Assembly (NCBI RefSeq): GCF_000565015.1
Contig: NZ_JDFF01000024.1
Span: forward strand, 166,175 to 230,174
From: Porphyromonas catoniae ATCC 51270
GTDB taxonomy: Bacteria > Bacteroidota > Bacteroidia > Bacteroidales > Porphyromonadaceae
Length of the DNA: 64,000 bases
Reading direction: 5' to 3'
In this document: piece after piece, positions 35,300-43,691 of the stretch
Position numbering within the stretch: position 1 is the stretch's first letter
Layout: each line of letters starts with the position of its first letter
Program-made: the position numbers and the translations under genes
The notes under the pieces: generated by a model
Told to the model about the DNA's origin: nothing
Database searches by the model: none
Seen by the model: the letters and a program-made list of their open reading frames with translations, nothing else

Positions 35300-36217
35300 A
35301 TGCTACAGACACAAGTAAACATCGGCCGAGGCCTCACGATCAAGAACCCCGTAATGACAGCATCGGGTACATTCGGCTACGGGACAGAGTACACAGATTT
35401 CATAGACCTTGATCGCCTCGGAGGCATCGTCGTTAAAGGAACGACCCTACATCACCGTGAAGGGAATCCCTACCCTAGGATGGCCGAAACCCCCTCGGGT
35501 ATGCTCAATGCTGTGGGACTTCAGAATAAGGGAGTAGACTACTTCATCGAACATATTTACCCAACCATATCCAACTATGATACAGCTGTCATAGTCAATG
35601 TCAGTGGATCTCAGATTGAGGACTACATCACGACAGCTGAGCTACTAAATGCACTACCCCATATTCCCGCTATTGAGCTAAATATCTCCTGTCCAAATGT
35701 CAAGGAAGGAGGGATGGCCTTTGGGGTTACTTGTGCTGGAGCCTCCTCGGTTGTGCGAGCAGTGCGAGCCGTATATGACAAGACCCTGATTGTGAAGCTC
35801 TCTCCTAATGTCACCGACATCACCGAGATTGCTCGTGCAGTAGAGGCTGAGGGAGCTGACGCCATCTCTATGATTAATACTCTACTGGGCATGGCAATTG
35901 ATGCGGAGAAGCGTCGTCCCGTTCTTTCAACAATCACGGGAGGGCTCTCTGGCCCTGCAGTAAAGCCCGTTGCTCTACGTATGGTTTGGCAAACAGCACG
36001 AGTGGTGAACGTACCCATTATTGGGATGGGTGGTATCGCTACAGCAACGGATGCTATCGAGTTCTTACTAGCAGGAGCGACGGCCATCGAGGTTGGCACT
36101 TATAATTTTGTAGACCCTACTGCCACCATTCAGATTGTTGAGGGCATAGAGAACTACATGCTTCGCCATGGTTTTTCCAATATAACTGAACTGATTGGCA
36201 CACTTAACACTAAGTGA
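35300..36217 (+). CDS. pyrD: Dihydroorotate dehydrogenase, class 1B catalytic subunit
   Basis: 305 residues, FMN-dependent TIM barrel oxidising dihydroorotate to orotate. Motifs: [24 protein letters not shown] substrate region, [13 protein letters not shown] with the catalytic Cys, [31 protein letters not shown]. Cys rather than Ser in NISCPN fits class 1 enzymes. Coupled to pyrK. Pyrimidine genes pyrH, cdd and upp are elsewhere in the window. Confidence 0.95.
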   Translation: MLQTQVNIGRGLTIKNPVMTASGTFGYGTEYTDFIDLDRLGGIVVKGTTLHHREGNPYPRMAETPSGMLNAVGLQNKGVDYFIEHIYPTISNYDTAVIVNVSGSQIEDYITTAELLNALPHIPAIELNISCPNVKEGGMAFGVTCAGASSVVRAVRAVYDKTLIVKLSPNVTDITEIARAVEAEGADAISMINTLLGMAIDAEKRRPVLSTITGGLSGPAVKPVALRMVWQTARVVNVPIIGMGGIATATDAIEFLLAGATAIEVGTYNFVDPTATIQIVEGIENYMLRHGFSNITELIGTLNTK

Positions 36218-36278
36218 TCAAGGTGAAATGGTCATAGTATTTCTTGTGAATAGGAAGAAACAGGACAATAAGTAACCT

Positions 36279-36567
36279 ATGTTTATCATCATATTGGCTT
36301 ACCAGAAAGATCTCACAGTAGTGGAGGCGCATTTAGCCCAGCACAGAGCATATCTGGATGAGCATTATGCCTCTGGATGTTTTATTGCCTCTGGGAGACA
36401 AGAACCACGAATCGGTGTGGTAATTCTTGCTCGTGCTTCACGCAAAGAAGAGGTGGAAGAAGTTGTTCAGCGAGATCCATTCTTTCAGCATGGGATTGCC
36501 AGCTATGCAAATCATTGAGTTTATCCCAACGAAGCACTGCGAAGCCTTTGCACCACTGATTGAGTAA
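36279..36567 (+). pseudogene. YciI-like protein with C-terminal frameshift
   Basis: The open frame (36279-36518) gives 79 residues of the YciI fold: MFIIILAYQK, HLAQHRAYLDEHYASGCFIASG, FFQHGIASY, then stops after ANH. In the adjacent frame the family's usual end is intact: skipping one G at about 36507 gives SY-QIIEFIPTKHCEAFAPLIE and a stop at 36565-36567. Thus one extra base has cut 17 or so residues from the C-terminus, including the IIEF strand. The rest may still fold; a sequencing error is also possible. YciI proteins are small, mostly of unknown function. Next gene starts 8 nt later. Confidence 0.75.
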
Positions 36568-36575
36568 ATACGATT

Positions 36576-37082
36576 ATGGCGCGCCCTACGAGCAAAGATG
36601 AGCTACTCACCCTTGCAGAAGTTCGCCTAAACACCCTCTTTACCCTGATTGACTCAATGAGCGAAGAGGAGCAAGAGCGGACTTTTACGTTCGAGGATCG
36701 AGATCGCACCATCCGTGATGTGCTGATCCACCTGCATGCTTGGCACAACCTTCTATTAGAGTGGGTTCAAAAGAACCTACAGGGAGAGCCTGCGAGTTTT
36801 CTTCCTGAGCCTTACAATTGGCGTACATATCCAGAGATGAACCTACGTATTCAGGAAGCAGCTCAATCTATTCCTCTAAAGCAGTCAAAGACATTACTTA
36901 GGACAAGTCATCAGCAAACCCTTGAGCTAGCGAAACACTTTAACGAGGACGAACTCTTCGTCAAGGGGTATTTCCCTTGGAATAGGACAGCAACACTTGC
37001 CAGTTACTTTATCTCTTCCCTTTCCAGCCACTATGACTGGGCACAAAAGAAAGTAAAACGACATAAGAGAAGCCTAAGATAG
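36576..37082 (+). CDS. ClbS/DfsB family (DUF1706) four-helix protein
   Basis: 168 residues, all-helical, matching DUF1706: KDELLTLAEVRLNTLFTLIDSM, RDVLIHLHAWHNLLLEWVQ (metal-type His), EPYNWRTYPEMN, and SSLSSHYDWAQKK. Family members include ClbS, which protects against colibactin; most have unknown roles. It follows the yciI-like gene by 8 nt and is probably co-transcribed. No colibactin-type genes are nearby. Start at 36576. Confidence 0.78.
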   Translation: MARPTSKDELLTLAEVRLNTLFTLIDSMSEEEQERTFTFEDRDRTIRDVLIHLHAWHNLLLEWVQKNLQGEPASFLPEPYNWRTYPEMNLRIQEAAQSIPLKQSKTLLRTSHQQTLELAKHFNEDELFVKGYFPWNRTATLASYFISSLSSHYDWAQKKVKRHKRSLR

Positions 37083-37121
37083 AAAGTTTTTAAGGTTTTT
37101 CCCCCTTTCTACCCTAGGCTT

Positions 37122-37140
37122 ATTCCTTTTATTAAGGAAT
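37122..37140. terminator. Possible hairpin between convergent genes
   Basis: ATTCCTT (37122-37128) pairs with AAGGAAT (37134-37140) in the 63-bp gap between the convergent DfsB-like and glycosyltransferase genes; T-rich sequence precedes it. Weak support. Confidence 0.35.
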
Positions 37141-37145
37141 GCTTC

Positions 37146-38264
37146 CTAGCCCTTCTTCCTTTTTACTAATTCGGCAAAGAGATCATACCAGCGTTTCATA
37201 ACGACATCCTCTGAGAATAGCTTAGAACGTTCCCTTGAGCTTCGTCCCATCTGTTTACGCAGTTGCTCATCTTCTATCAGGTGCATTATCGCCTCGGCGA
37301 GCTTTTCATGATTACCCACCTCTTCTATCAGAAAACCTGTTTCACCATTAACAATAATATCTCGAGGTCCACACTGGCAGGCATAAGAAACATTGGGGAC
37401 ACCACAGGATTGAGCCTCCAGAAGAGCCATAGAGAATCCTTCATGCCTAGAGCTCACCACGGATATTGATGAGTCCATATATTCGGCCTCCATATTATTT
37501 GACTCGTGGCAGTCTATACTATCGCTCAAGTTTAGCGATTGGATAAGTGGGTCTAGCAAGCTAAGACCTTGACCACAAATCTTCAGACTCCATCCCGGAT
37601 AGCTCTTGTGGACAATATTCCATGCTTCCACAAGGCTCTCAAAATTCTTCTGTTCTCCATATCTCCCTGAAGCTATAACTTTGGGGACATCCAAAGAGGA
37701 TGTAGTCTGTGGCATGAACGTATTTGCGTTTGGTATGCAAACGGTATTATTTACACCCCAAGTAGGTAGGTCTTCGTTAGTTAGGACAACAAACTGGTCA
37801 AACTTCCTGATAAAAAATAAGTCTATCCAGTTATGCACTTTACCTAATATTCCTTTGCGAGAGAACAACCAAGTGTATCTTGCCCCATGAGCTTCAAGTA
37901 CCTTAACGCTCCCGTCCTTTAGAAATGGAAGAAAATAAATTTCCTTACCAAACATGGAGATACAAACATCCGGGCGGAGCTCTAACAGAGACTTTTTAAG
38001 TAATCGCTTATGGCGAATAAGGAAGCGAGAGAGACGCTTTGCCTTCTCCAGTTTGGATAATTGGTCTGCACCCATATAACCAATGGCATAGTCTATGATT
38101 TTTACCCGACTGTCCATTGCGTAGTATGACTCTTTCCCTATTTGATCAGAGGTCAGTATGTAAACCTCATGCCCATTCCTAAGCCAATAGTTTACCTTAT
38201 TTGCAAGTACTCGTGTCTGGCCTCCAGGAAACCAAGTATTGTTGATTACGTAAGCTATTCTCAT
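37146..38264 (-). CDS. Glycosyltransferase family 4 protein
   Basis: 372 residues, GT-B fold. N-terminal nucleotide-free domain begins RIAYVINNTWFPGGQTR (the G-G-x-x-R loop); C-terminal donor domain includes VIASGRYGEQKNFESLVEAW and SSRHEGFSMALLEAQSCGVP with the E-x7-E catalytic motif. Donor and acceptor not predictable; it probably acts on cell-surface glycans. Promoter: TACCTTTG at 38289-38296 with TTG 20 nt upstream. An acyltransferase gene lies 530 bp away on the same strand. Confidence 0.9.
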   Translation of the reverse strand: MRIAYVINNTWFPGGQTRVLANKVNYWLRNGHEVYILTSDQIGKESYYAMDSRVKIIDYAIGYMGADQLSKLEKAKRLSRFLIRHKRLLKKSLLELRPDVCISMFGKEIYFLPFLKDGSVKVLEAHGARYTWLFSRKGILGKVHNWIDLFFIRKFDQFVVLTNEDLPTWGVNNTVCIPNANTFMPQTTSSLDVPKVIASGRYGEQKNFESLVEAWNIVHKSYPGWSLKICGQGLSLLDPLIQSLNLSDSIDCHESNNMEAEYMDSSISVVSSRHEGFSMALLEAQSCGVPNVSYACQCGPRDIIVNGETGFLIEEVGNHEKLAEAIMHLIEDEQLRKQMGRSSRERSKLFSEDVVMKRWYDLFAELVKRKKG

Positions 38265-38288
38265 CTCTGTACGCTAATTAGTCCGTCA

Positions 38289-38319
38289 CAAAGGTAATGG
38301 TTTCCCCCATAAGGAGCAA
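38289..38319 (-). promoter_or_regulatory. Promoter for glycosyltransferase gene
   Basis: TACCTTTG (38289-38296, minus) with TTG 20 nt upstream (38317-38319), 25 nt before the start. Confidence 0.65.
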
Positions 38320-38360
38320 CCAAAAGCTAAGGGATGACGCATTACAGTTTTAAACAATTG

Positions 38361-38760
38361 GTTATTAGTAAGTTGGGTTTATCAGATACTACTCCTACAG
38401 AACAAAGATATAAGAGAGATTGAGTCCTGTTGTAACAGCTTCTGTTTAGGGTATTTATGAGGATTGATGACGAGTTGCCATGAGTCGTCCCGATGAGTTA
38501 CCATAACTCGTAATAGGCACATTTAGTAAAGGATGTAACATTCTGATTGTAGGTGTATTATATTCGTATTAGTAAGGAGGTTAGGGATGCTGCTTCGACA
38601 ACCACCCTCGGAAGGAGTTCAGGGGATGATATATGATAAATTTAACTTGCTAATAGTCAAGCTCTGTGCTTGAAGGGTAAAATATAGGAGATACAACATA
38701 TAAATAGATATCCACTATTACATAGTCAATCCTTCAATCGTACGCCTAAATTTATTTATG
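38361..38760. repeat. Composite repeat element with array A7 and inverted arms
   Basis: The 2-unit array A7 (38472-38509) sits between imperfect inverted arms: left about 38361-38400 (TTGGTTATTAGTAAGTTGGG, then TTTATCA) and right about 38628-38664, whose complement reads TTGACTATTAGCAAGTTAAA then TTTATCA. The sequence 38637-38760 is clearly related, by eye, to 43417-43540, the right flank of array A8. Confidence 0.65.
38472..38509. repeat. Short palindrome array A7 (2 units, 23-bp)
   Basis: GAGTTGCCATGAGTC at 38472 and GAGTTACCATAACTC at 38495, exactly 23 bp apart, both in CCA orientation. Same core as A1, A6 and A8. Confidence 0.8.
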
Positions 38761-38797
38761 CGTCTTCCCAGAACTAAGGGTAAGAGAAATACCCTTC

Positions 38798-39877
38798 TCA
38801 TTTAGCGTCCTTACGAAAAAGCCTCTTAGAGAGCCATGCTGTAATAGGCTCTTCATAATATTTGTTGACGAGGATGCTTATAGCAATAGCGACAGGTAGT
38901 GTAACAGCAAATCTTATCTGCCATGGGGTACTAAGGGACGCTATATCGAAAACCTTCTTACAGAAAAGTATCACTAAGTTATGTATCATGTAGAAGCTAA
39001 AGCTAACCTCTCCAAGATATATGAGCCACCGCTGAGAAATCAAAGCAGGGACCCCTGCTTTATCTTTGCTCTTGTCTACAAGAGCAAAGATAAATATCAC
39101 TAAACAACTTGGAAGATAGTAGTATACCGAGGGGTGAATACCACCTCTACCACTATCTATATAAGCAAAAGCAAGGGCATACAAGAGTAGGGGAGCAAGC
39201 TCCATTAATCTCCTTTTGACTGGAGAAACTCCGCCCCATATGCGATGAAAATATTCTTGTGATACATATTGGTAAATATGGTAGGATAGGATACCCAATA
39301 TGAAGTCGCAAAGCCTACTTATTGGGAGTTTATACCAGTACCAAAATAGTAAGTCATCGGAAATAGGCAAGGCGTAGTAAAGTCCCCAGCACATCACAAT
39401 AAGAGACAATAAAGTTACTCCGAGGTTCTTTGGCTTCATTCTCATTAAGAATGGGAATAGCCCATAGAATAGAATTAAATCAGAGAGACACCAAGCGACA
39501 CCATTACCCTCCATTTCTTTGATTGGGAACCAAGCTTGTAAAAGGAGCGCATTCCCAACCAAAGGGAGAGGCTGAAGAGCTTCTTTTCCCCATTGTCCGT
39601 AAGCAAATATCATCCAAATGGCTAGGCATAGGAGGTGTAGTGGCCAAAGGCGAACGAGGCGTTTCTTCATAAAGGTTCCCCATTTAAAATCGGGACCTTT
39701 AACTTTCTCTGCATATCCAAGACTCATTACGAAGCCACTTAGGACAAGAAAAAACGAAACACCCATATAGCCAGCTCCATCTAGTAAAGCTCTTGGTTCC
39801 TCATTTCGTATAGGGAAGTGTTGAAAGAATATGAAGAGAGCAAAAATGAAGCGTAATGCTTGTAAAGATGAAATCAT
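38798..39877 (-). CDS. Acyltransferase family 3 (OafA/YrhL-like) membrane protein
   Basis: 359 residues from ATG 39877 with about ten transmembrane helices. SSLQALRFIFALFIFFQHF near the N-terminus is the family start with its conserved RFxxAxxxxxxH (the catalytic His), followed by GYMGVSFFLVLSGFVM. C-terminal SFSFYMIHNLVI is also typical. Such proteins O-acetylate surface sugars or lipids. An alternative ATG 10 codons upstream exists. It may decorate the glycan made by the nearby glycosyltransferase; this is inference. Confidence 0.86.
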   Translation of the reverse strand: MISSLQALRFIFALFIFFQHFPIRNEEPRALLDGAGYMGVSFFLVLSGFVMSLGYAEKVKGPDFKWGTFMKKRLVRLWPLHLLCLAIWMIFAYGQWGKEALQPLPLVGNALLLQAWFPIKEMEGNGVAWCLSDLILFYGLFPFLMRMKPKNLGVTLLSLIVMCWGLYYALPISDDLLFWYWYKLPISRLCDFILGILSYHIYQYVSQEYFHRIWGGVSPVKRRLMELAPLLLYALAFAYIDSGRGGIHPSVYYYLPSCLVIFIFALVDKSKDKAGVPALISQRWLIYLGEVSFSFYMIHNLVILFCKKVFDIASLSTPWQIRFAVTLPVAIAISILVNKYYEEPITAWLSKRLFRKDAK

Positions 39878-39970
39878 ACTAGATATATCAGTTGAGATTA
39901 AAAGCAATTAATACGAAACGTTTCGGTGAGATTAGTCAAATATCTCATTATTCAGGGTGAATAGGATTAC

Positions 39971-40357
39971 TTAGCCATCCCGACGAGAGCAGAGGGTGAA
40001 GGATGCTGAACTTACATCACCTGGGAAGGGAGGATTGTCTTTGGTGAGGGTTAGAGAGAGGCGCAAGAGGCGGGGGTACTCTGCGTAGAGACGCCTACTA
40101 ATCTTCCCAACCACATGCTCTAGTAGCTGGGATGGATGTGCCATCTCCTCTGCTATGGTCTCATAAATATCTGCGTAGCTAATCGTGTCCTCAAGTAGAT
40201 CTGTCTCTAAACTTTTCTCTACTTGTGTCCAAGCAGTGAGCTGCAAAGTAAAGTGATTCCCAACCTTACGCTCCTGATCCAGCACACCATGATAGGCATA
40301 GAAGTGCATATCGCTAAGCTCGATCTTCATTTCCTCGATAATCATCTTTCCATCCAT
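39971..40357 (-). CDS. folB: Dihydroneopterin aldolase
   Basis: Splits dihydroneopterin to 6-hydroxymethyl-dihydropterin in folate synthesis. 128 residues or slightly fewer: MKIELSDMHFYAYHGVLDQERKVGNHF (family start, with YHGV and E), DTISYADIYETI (YADI), LLEHVVGKISRRL (E and the catalytic Lys), and LTKDNPPFPGDV at the end. The first nine residues (MDGKMIIEE) may not be translated if MKIELSD is the real start. It lies between the acyltransferase and CDF genes; joint regulation is not apparent. Confidence 0.9.
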   Translation of the reverse strand: MDGKMIIEEMKIELSDMHFYAYHGVLDQERKVGNHFTLQLTAWTQVEKSLETDLLEDTISYADIYETIAEEMAHPSQLLEHVVGKISRRLYAEYPRLLRLSLTLTKDNPPFPGDVSSASFTLCSRRDG

Positions 40358-40417
40358 ATTAATAGGTGTCTGCTTTTGTATCTAAAACGCCATCCTTTGT
40401 TGCGAAGGGGGTACTCT

Positions 40418-41365
40418 CTATTCTTTATTATCACACTCCCTGACACATTGGTGGTGCGAGTAATCAACGGGCTCTACATGTATGGCAATATGAGTCGTAG
40501 CTCCGAACCGCTCTCGTAGTGTAATCTCGATAATATGTGTCACATCATGCGCCTCTGTCACGGTGATTTGTCCGTCTACAAGGATATCCAACTCAATAGC
40601 ATAGCGTTCACCTATACTTCGGGTGTGGAGCTTACCAATCCCCTCGACACGAGCTGTAGTACAGACGATCTGGCGTATCTCTTGCTCCACTTCAGGAGGG
40701 AGGGATTCTTCTGTTAACTCGTTAAAGGCTGGGCGCAGGATACCCCATCCCATATGCAGTATGAAGAGGCTTACGATGGCTGCGGCCAGTGGCTCTAAGA
40801 AAAGCCAACCGTCCCCCAAGAAGATTGCCCCAGCAATACCTAAGAGTACGGCTACTAGTGTGAGCATATCCCCTCGATGATCCATCGCTTTCGCTCTTAA
40901 TGCTGAACTTTTGAGTATCGTAGCCCAACGGGATGTATATCGGTAGAGTAGCCCCTTCGTAATGAGGGAGATTACAGCTATTACCAATGCTAGATAGCTA
41001 GGCGAGGGAAGGTGACTTCCCCTTACAACGATAGCATAAACCTTATCTATGCTGTGATAGAATAGTAGTCCTCCCACCCCCATCATCACCACAGCCATCA
41101 CGACAGAGGCGAGCGTCTCATACTTACCATGTCCATAATGGTGATCCTTATCCTGAGGTTTACCTGAGATACGAATGAAGATAAGGGCAATGAGGTCAGC
41201 AACGAAGTCCGAGAGAGAATTAATAGCCTCAGCAATCATCGCACTACTGTGCCCGAAAACTCCAATGAAGAGCTTTAACCCAACCAGAAGAGCATTAGAA
41301 ACACTTCCCAGCAAGGTAATCTGAAGGATCTTTGCTGTGCGCTGGGAGTAGTGGGGATGAGACAT
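40418..41365 (-). CDS. Cation diffusion facilitator transporter, DxxxD type
   Basis: 315 residues, six membrane helices then a cytoplasmic C-terminal domain (about 215-315, with RSIGERYAIELDILVDG and HVEP). The transport site differs from zinc-type members: TM2 has SLSDFVADL (D53, D57) and TM5 has MDHRGDML (D162, D166), so DxxxD occurs in both, the pattern described for manganese-type CDF proteins rather than HxxxD zinc types. HHYGHGKYE lies between. Export of Mn or Fe is thus inferred. Start 4 nt after the protoporphyrinogen oxidase stop, so the two are probably in one operon. Confidence 0.87.
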   Translation of the reverse strand: MSHPHYSQRTAKILQITLLGSVSNALLVGLKLFIGVFGHSSAMIAEAINSLSDFVADLIALIFIRISGKPQDKDHHYGHGKYETLASVVMAVVMMGVGGLLFYHSIDKVYAIVVRGSHLPSPSYLALVIAVISLITKGLLYRYTSRWATILKSSALRAKAMDHRGDMLTLVAVLLGIAGAIFLGDGWLFLEPLAAAIVSLFILHMGWGILRPAFNELTEESLPPEVEQEIRQIVCTTARVEGIGKLHTRSIGERYAIELDILVDGQITVTEAHDVTHIIEITLRERFGATTHIAIHVEPVDYSHHQCVRECDNKE

Positions 41366-41369
41366 AGTG

Positions 41370-42731
41370 CTAGAGGTCCGTAGAGAGTTCGTCAGCGAGG
41401 ATCTTTGCTTGCCTTACACGATCTGATATACCTATACCATCACGCACTGCACCAGCTAGATGTAGCCCAGGGTAGTTCGCTTCCAGATGACCTATTCGCT
41501 CTAGCCTTGCTTCTGATGAAGCCTCATACTGAGGGATGGCGTAGCGATGACGGAAGAGCCGTAATAGATCTGGACGTTGCGTGATACCCAAATAAGAGTG
41601 AACACGATCTGTAGCCAGCTCTATAAGCTCTTCGTCTGATGCATCAATCAGCTGCGGGGCACGCATCCCCCCGAGGAATATCGATAGAAGCGATCCCTCG
41701 AGAGGTGCACGATCAGGGAAGCAAGCTCCAGGATTGAGAATCCCCAGAAGCTCCTTATCCTCTCGCGAAGGTACTAACCCACCAAAGGCATAGAAGTGGG
41801 GGAGTGTAACATGTTTCATTCCCCAAGCAATCTGCACTACAGGAGCATATCGTAGGGCGGCAATAGGGGCTAGATCCTGCACCGAGAGGAAGGGGAGGAG
41901 CTGTGTGAGTTCCTGGGCAGGACAAGTGGTGATGACGTGATTTGCTACAAGCTCATGCAACTCTTCTCCCTGATGATAATAAACCTGCCATCCTCCACCT
42001 GGTCGTGGTTTTAGAGTACAGTCTGAGGCAGAGAGATGAATACGTTCGTGGCCGATAGCTGTTGCTAAATGACTGATAAGCTCACTTAGCCCACCTCTTG
42101 TAGAGAAGACCTCACGAGTGATAAGCTCTGCCTTAGGTTGCTTTGGCTCTTTTCGCTTGGCCATAGCGCCTCGTATGAAACTGCCATAGTTTTGCTCTAA
42201 GGCATATAGTTTAGGGATGGCATAGCGAGTAACTAACTTCTTGGGATCACCTGCATATATACCACCAATGAAGGGATCTACCGCATAGTCCAGGTAGCTC
42301 CTCCCTAGGCGTCGTACAACAAGCTCAGCAATGGTCTCATCAGGGTTTATACCTCTCTTTCGGAAGGGCTCTCCAAGCAAGCGAAACTTATCCCACCAAG
42401 TGATGAGTGGAGTCTTCATACCAGACTTCCCCCCCGAAGGGAGCGGGTAGAAACATCCATCCTTCAGTATTAGTCGTCTCTTTGCAGAGGGCTCGGCCAT
42501 CTGTACGATATCAGGGAACGCCCCAAGTAGCTCAGCCAACTCGATACTCCCAATTACTCCTGTTGTCGGGCCGCTCTCATAGATAAACCCATCCTCACAA
42601 TGGCTATGAATAACACCACCGATGCGAGGCTGTCGCTCGAGAATATGTACCCGAGTCTGGCCACTCTGTACCAGTTGATACGCTGTAGACAACCCTGTCA
42701 GCCCAGCACCAATGATTACTACATCTGTCAT
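41370..42731 (-). CDS. Oxygen-type protoporphyrinogen oxidase, HemY-like
   Basis: 453-residue FAD protein. N-terminal dinucleotide fold VVIIGAGLTGLSTAYQL, then HILERQPRIGGVIHSHCEDGFIYESGPTT; YAVDPFIGGIYAGDPKKL and the C-terminal HLAGAVRDGIGISDRVRQAK match protoporphyrinogen IX oxidase/coproporphyrinogen oxidase (HemY/HemG of Porphyromonas naming). It oxidises a porphyrinogen in heme synthesis; many relatives keep only the late heme steps. Whether proto- or coproporphyrinogen is used is not visible. The -7 box TACTTTTG (42737-42744) leaves almost no leader. The CDF gene follows closely. Confidence 0.88.
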   Translation of the reverse strand: MTDVVIIGAGLTGLSTAYQLVQSGQTRVHILERQPRIGGVIHSHCEDGFIYESGPTTGVIGSIELAELLGAFPDIVQMAEPSAKRRLILKDGCFYPLPSGGKSGMKTPLITWWDKFRLLGEPFRKRGINPDETIAELVVRRLGRSYLDYAVDPFIGGIYAGDPKKLVTRYAIPKLYALEQNYGSFIRGAMAKRKEPKQPKAELITREVFSTRGGLSELISHLATAIGHERIHLSASDCTLKPRPGGGWQVYYHQGEELHELVANHVITTCPAQELTQLLPFLSVQDLAPIAALRYAPVVQIAWGMKHVTLPHFYAFGGLVPSREDKELLGILNPGACFPDRAPLEGSLLSIFLGGMRAPQLIDASDEELIELATDRVHSYLGITQRPDLLRLFRHRYAIPQYEASSEARLERIGHLEANYPGLHLAGAVRDGIGISDRVRQAKILADELSTDL

Positions 42732-42736
42732 GAGGG

Positions 42737-42744
42737 CAAAAGTA
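42737..42744 (-). promoter_or_regulatory. -7 box next to protoporphyrinogen oxidase start
   Basis: TACTTTTG on the minus strand, 5 nt before the ATG, predicting a leaderless or nearly leaderless transcript. Confidence 0.5.
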
Positions 42745-43064
42745 CGGCTTTTTCACCAAGCCCCTAGCTATAGCCCTCTGCACGATAAACCATCCGATAA
42801 AACCTTCACGAGCAACCACTTAATAAGTTAGAAGCGTTATGTTTAATTCATTACGGGAAAGAGTGACATTATTATTAGAATGAAGGCTATCGCATATTCC
42901 CCCATTACTATTTGTTCATCCTAACTTTCTGATAAATCTAGTGTTAGAGGGAATGTATTTGTCCATTCTCTCTATGGCTCTCTGCTTGGTCTACTCTCTA
43001 ATAACTATTGGAGGCAATATAAGGACGCTGGAGAATGAGCTATTCTTGCATTGTTGCTTCTGCT

Positions 43065-43475
43065 ATGCGTTATCCTCCAAATATTAAGTTTGATTATCTG
43101 CCTGTTGTTTGTCTCATATGTGCCTTATCCTTGTCATACGACCTATTGTTGAGTTACCTCCCTTCCCCTATCTATCAACTCCAATATAATACGTTCACGA
43201 ACAAGCACTTGACATGTGTAACAAAAAAGCCTACTACGAGTTATGGTAACTCACTAAAATGACTTATGGTAAGTCGCTCAAATGAGTTATGGTAAGTCGT
43301 TGGAGAGAGTTATGGTAAGTCTCTGAGACGACTTATGGTAACTCGTCATCCCCCACTGCAAACAACACAGAAAGAGCATATTACAATGCATCATGGTTTA
43401 GATCTTGTCTTTGAGGGTGACATACGATAAATACAACTACGGATAGTCAGCCTTAGTATTTGGAGGATAACGCAT
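43065..43475. repeat. Composite element: inverted arms around array A8
   Basis: ATGCGTTATCCTCCAAATA (43065-43083) is perfectly complementary to 43457-43475; weaker inverted similarity extends to about 80 bp per arm (roughly 43045-43125 and 43412-43495). Array A8 sits between the arms, close to the centre. Confidence 0.85.
43239..43345. repeat. Tandem palindrome array A8 (5 units, 23-bp period)
   Basis: GASTTA-TGG-TAASTC units start at 43239, 43262, 43285, 43308 and 43331, exactly 23 bp apart with 8-nt linkers. All five are in TGG orientation. Left and right arms combine GACTTA and GAGTTA freely. Confidence 0.92.
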
Positions 43476-43600
43476 GGGAGATACAGCAATGAAGAGCATC
43501 CATCACTGATAGTCAGTCTCTTAATCCTATCCCTAAAAATCATTAGGCATCCCCCTACCTTATCTATAAAGTCATAGTTAAGAATTAATAGAGAAAGGCT

Positions 43601-43608
43601 TACCTTTG
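43601..43608 (+). promoter_or_regulatory. -7 box for AAA_14-type ATPase gene
   Basis: TACCTTTG, 84 nt before the GTG start. Confidence 0.6.
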
Positions 43609-43691
43609 TCCTATTCGGGATGAAGCCATCCTGCTGTAAGTGGCAGAGGCTCTACCAAGGGATATAACATAGATTAGTATAGGACAAGTAA

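Larger units (their letters stand above)
42745..43691. other. Long intergenic region with element A8 and ATPase promoter
   Basis: Nearly 950 bp without a credible gene. It contains the composite element around array A8 (43065-43475), a sequence related to the 38-kb element (43417-43540) and a rightward -7 box TACCTTTG at 43601-43608, 84 nt before the ATPase start. A 75-codon frame (43035-43262) overlaps the element's left arm and array and is not convincing. Confidence 0.55.

Noticed and set aside
35623..36099. 158-codon frame opposite pyrD
   Set aside because: Mirror frame of pyrD, Ala/Ser-rich without domain features.
43035..43262. 75-codon frame in the A8 element
   Set aside because: Crosses the left arm and the array; composition and structure argue for non-coding DNA.
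43065..43475. Insertion sequence
   Set aside because: Inverted arms exist, but there is no transposase and no target duplication was identified.
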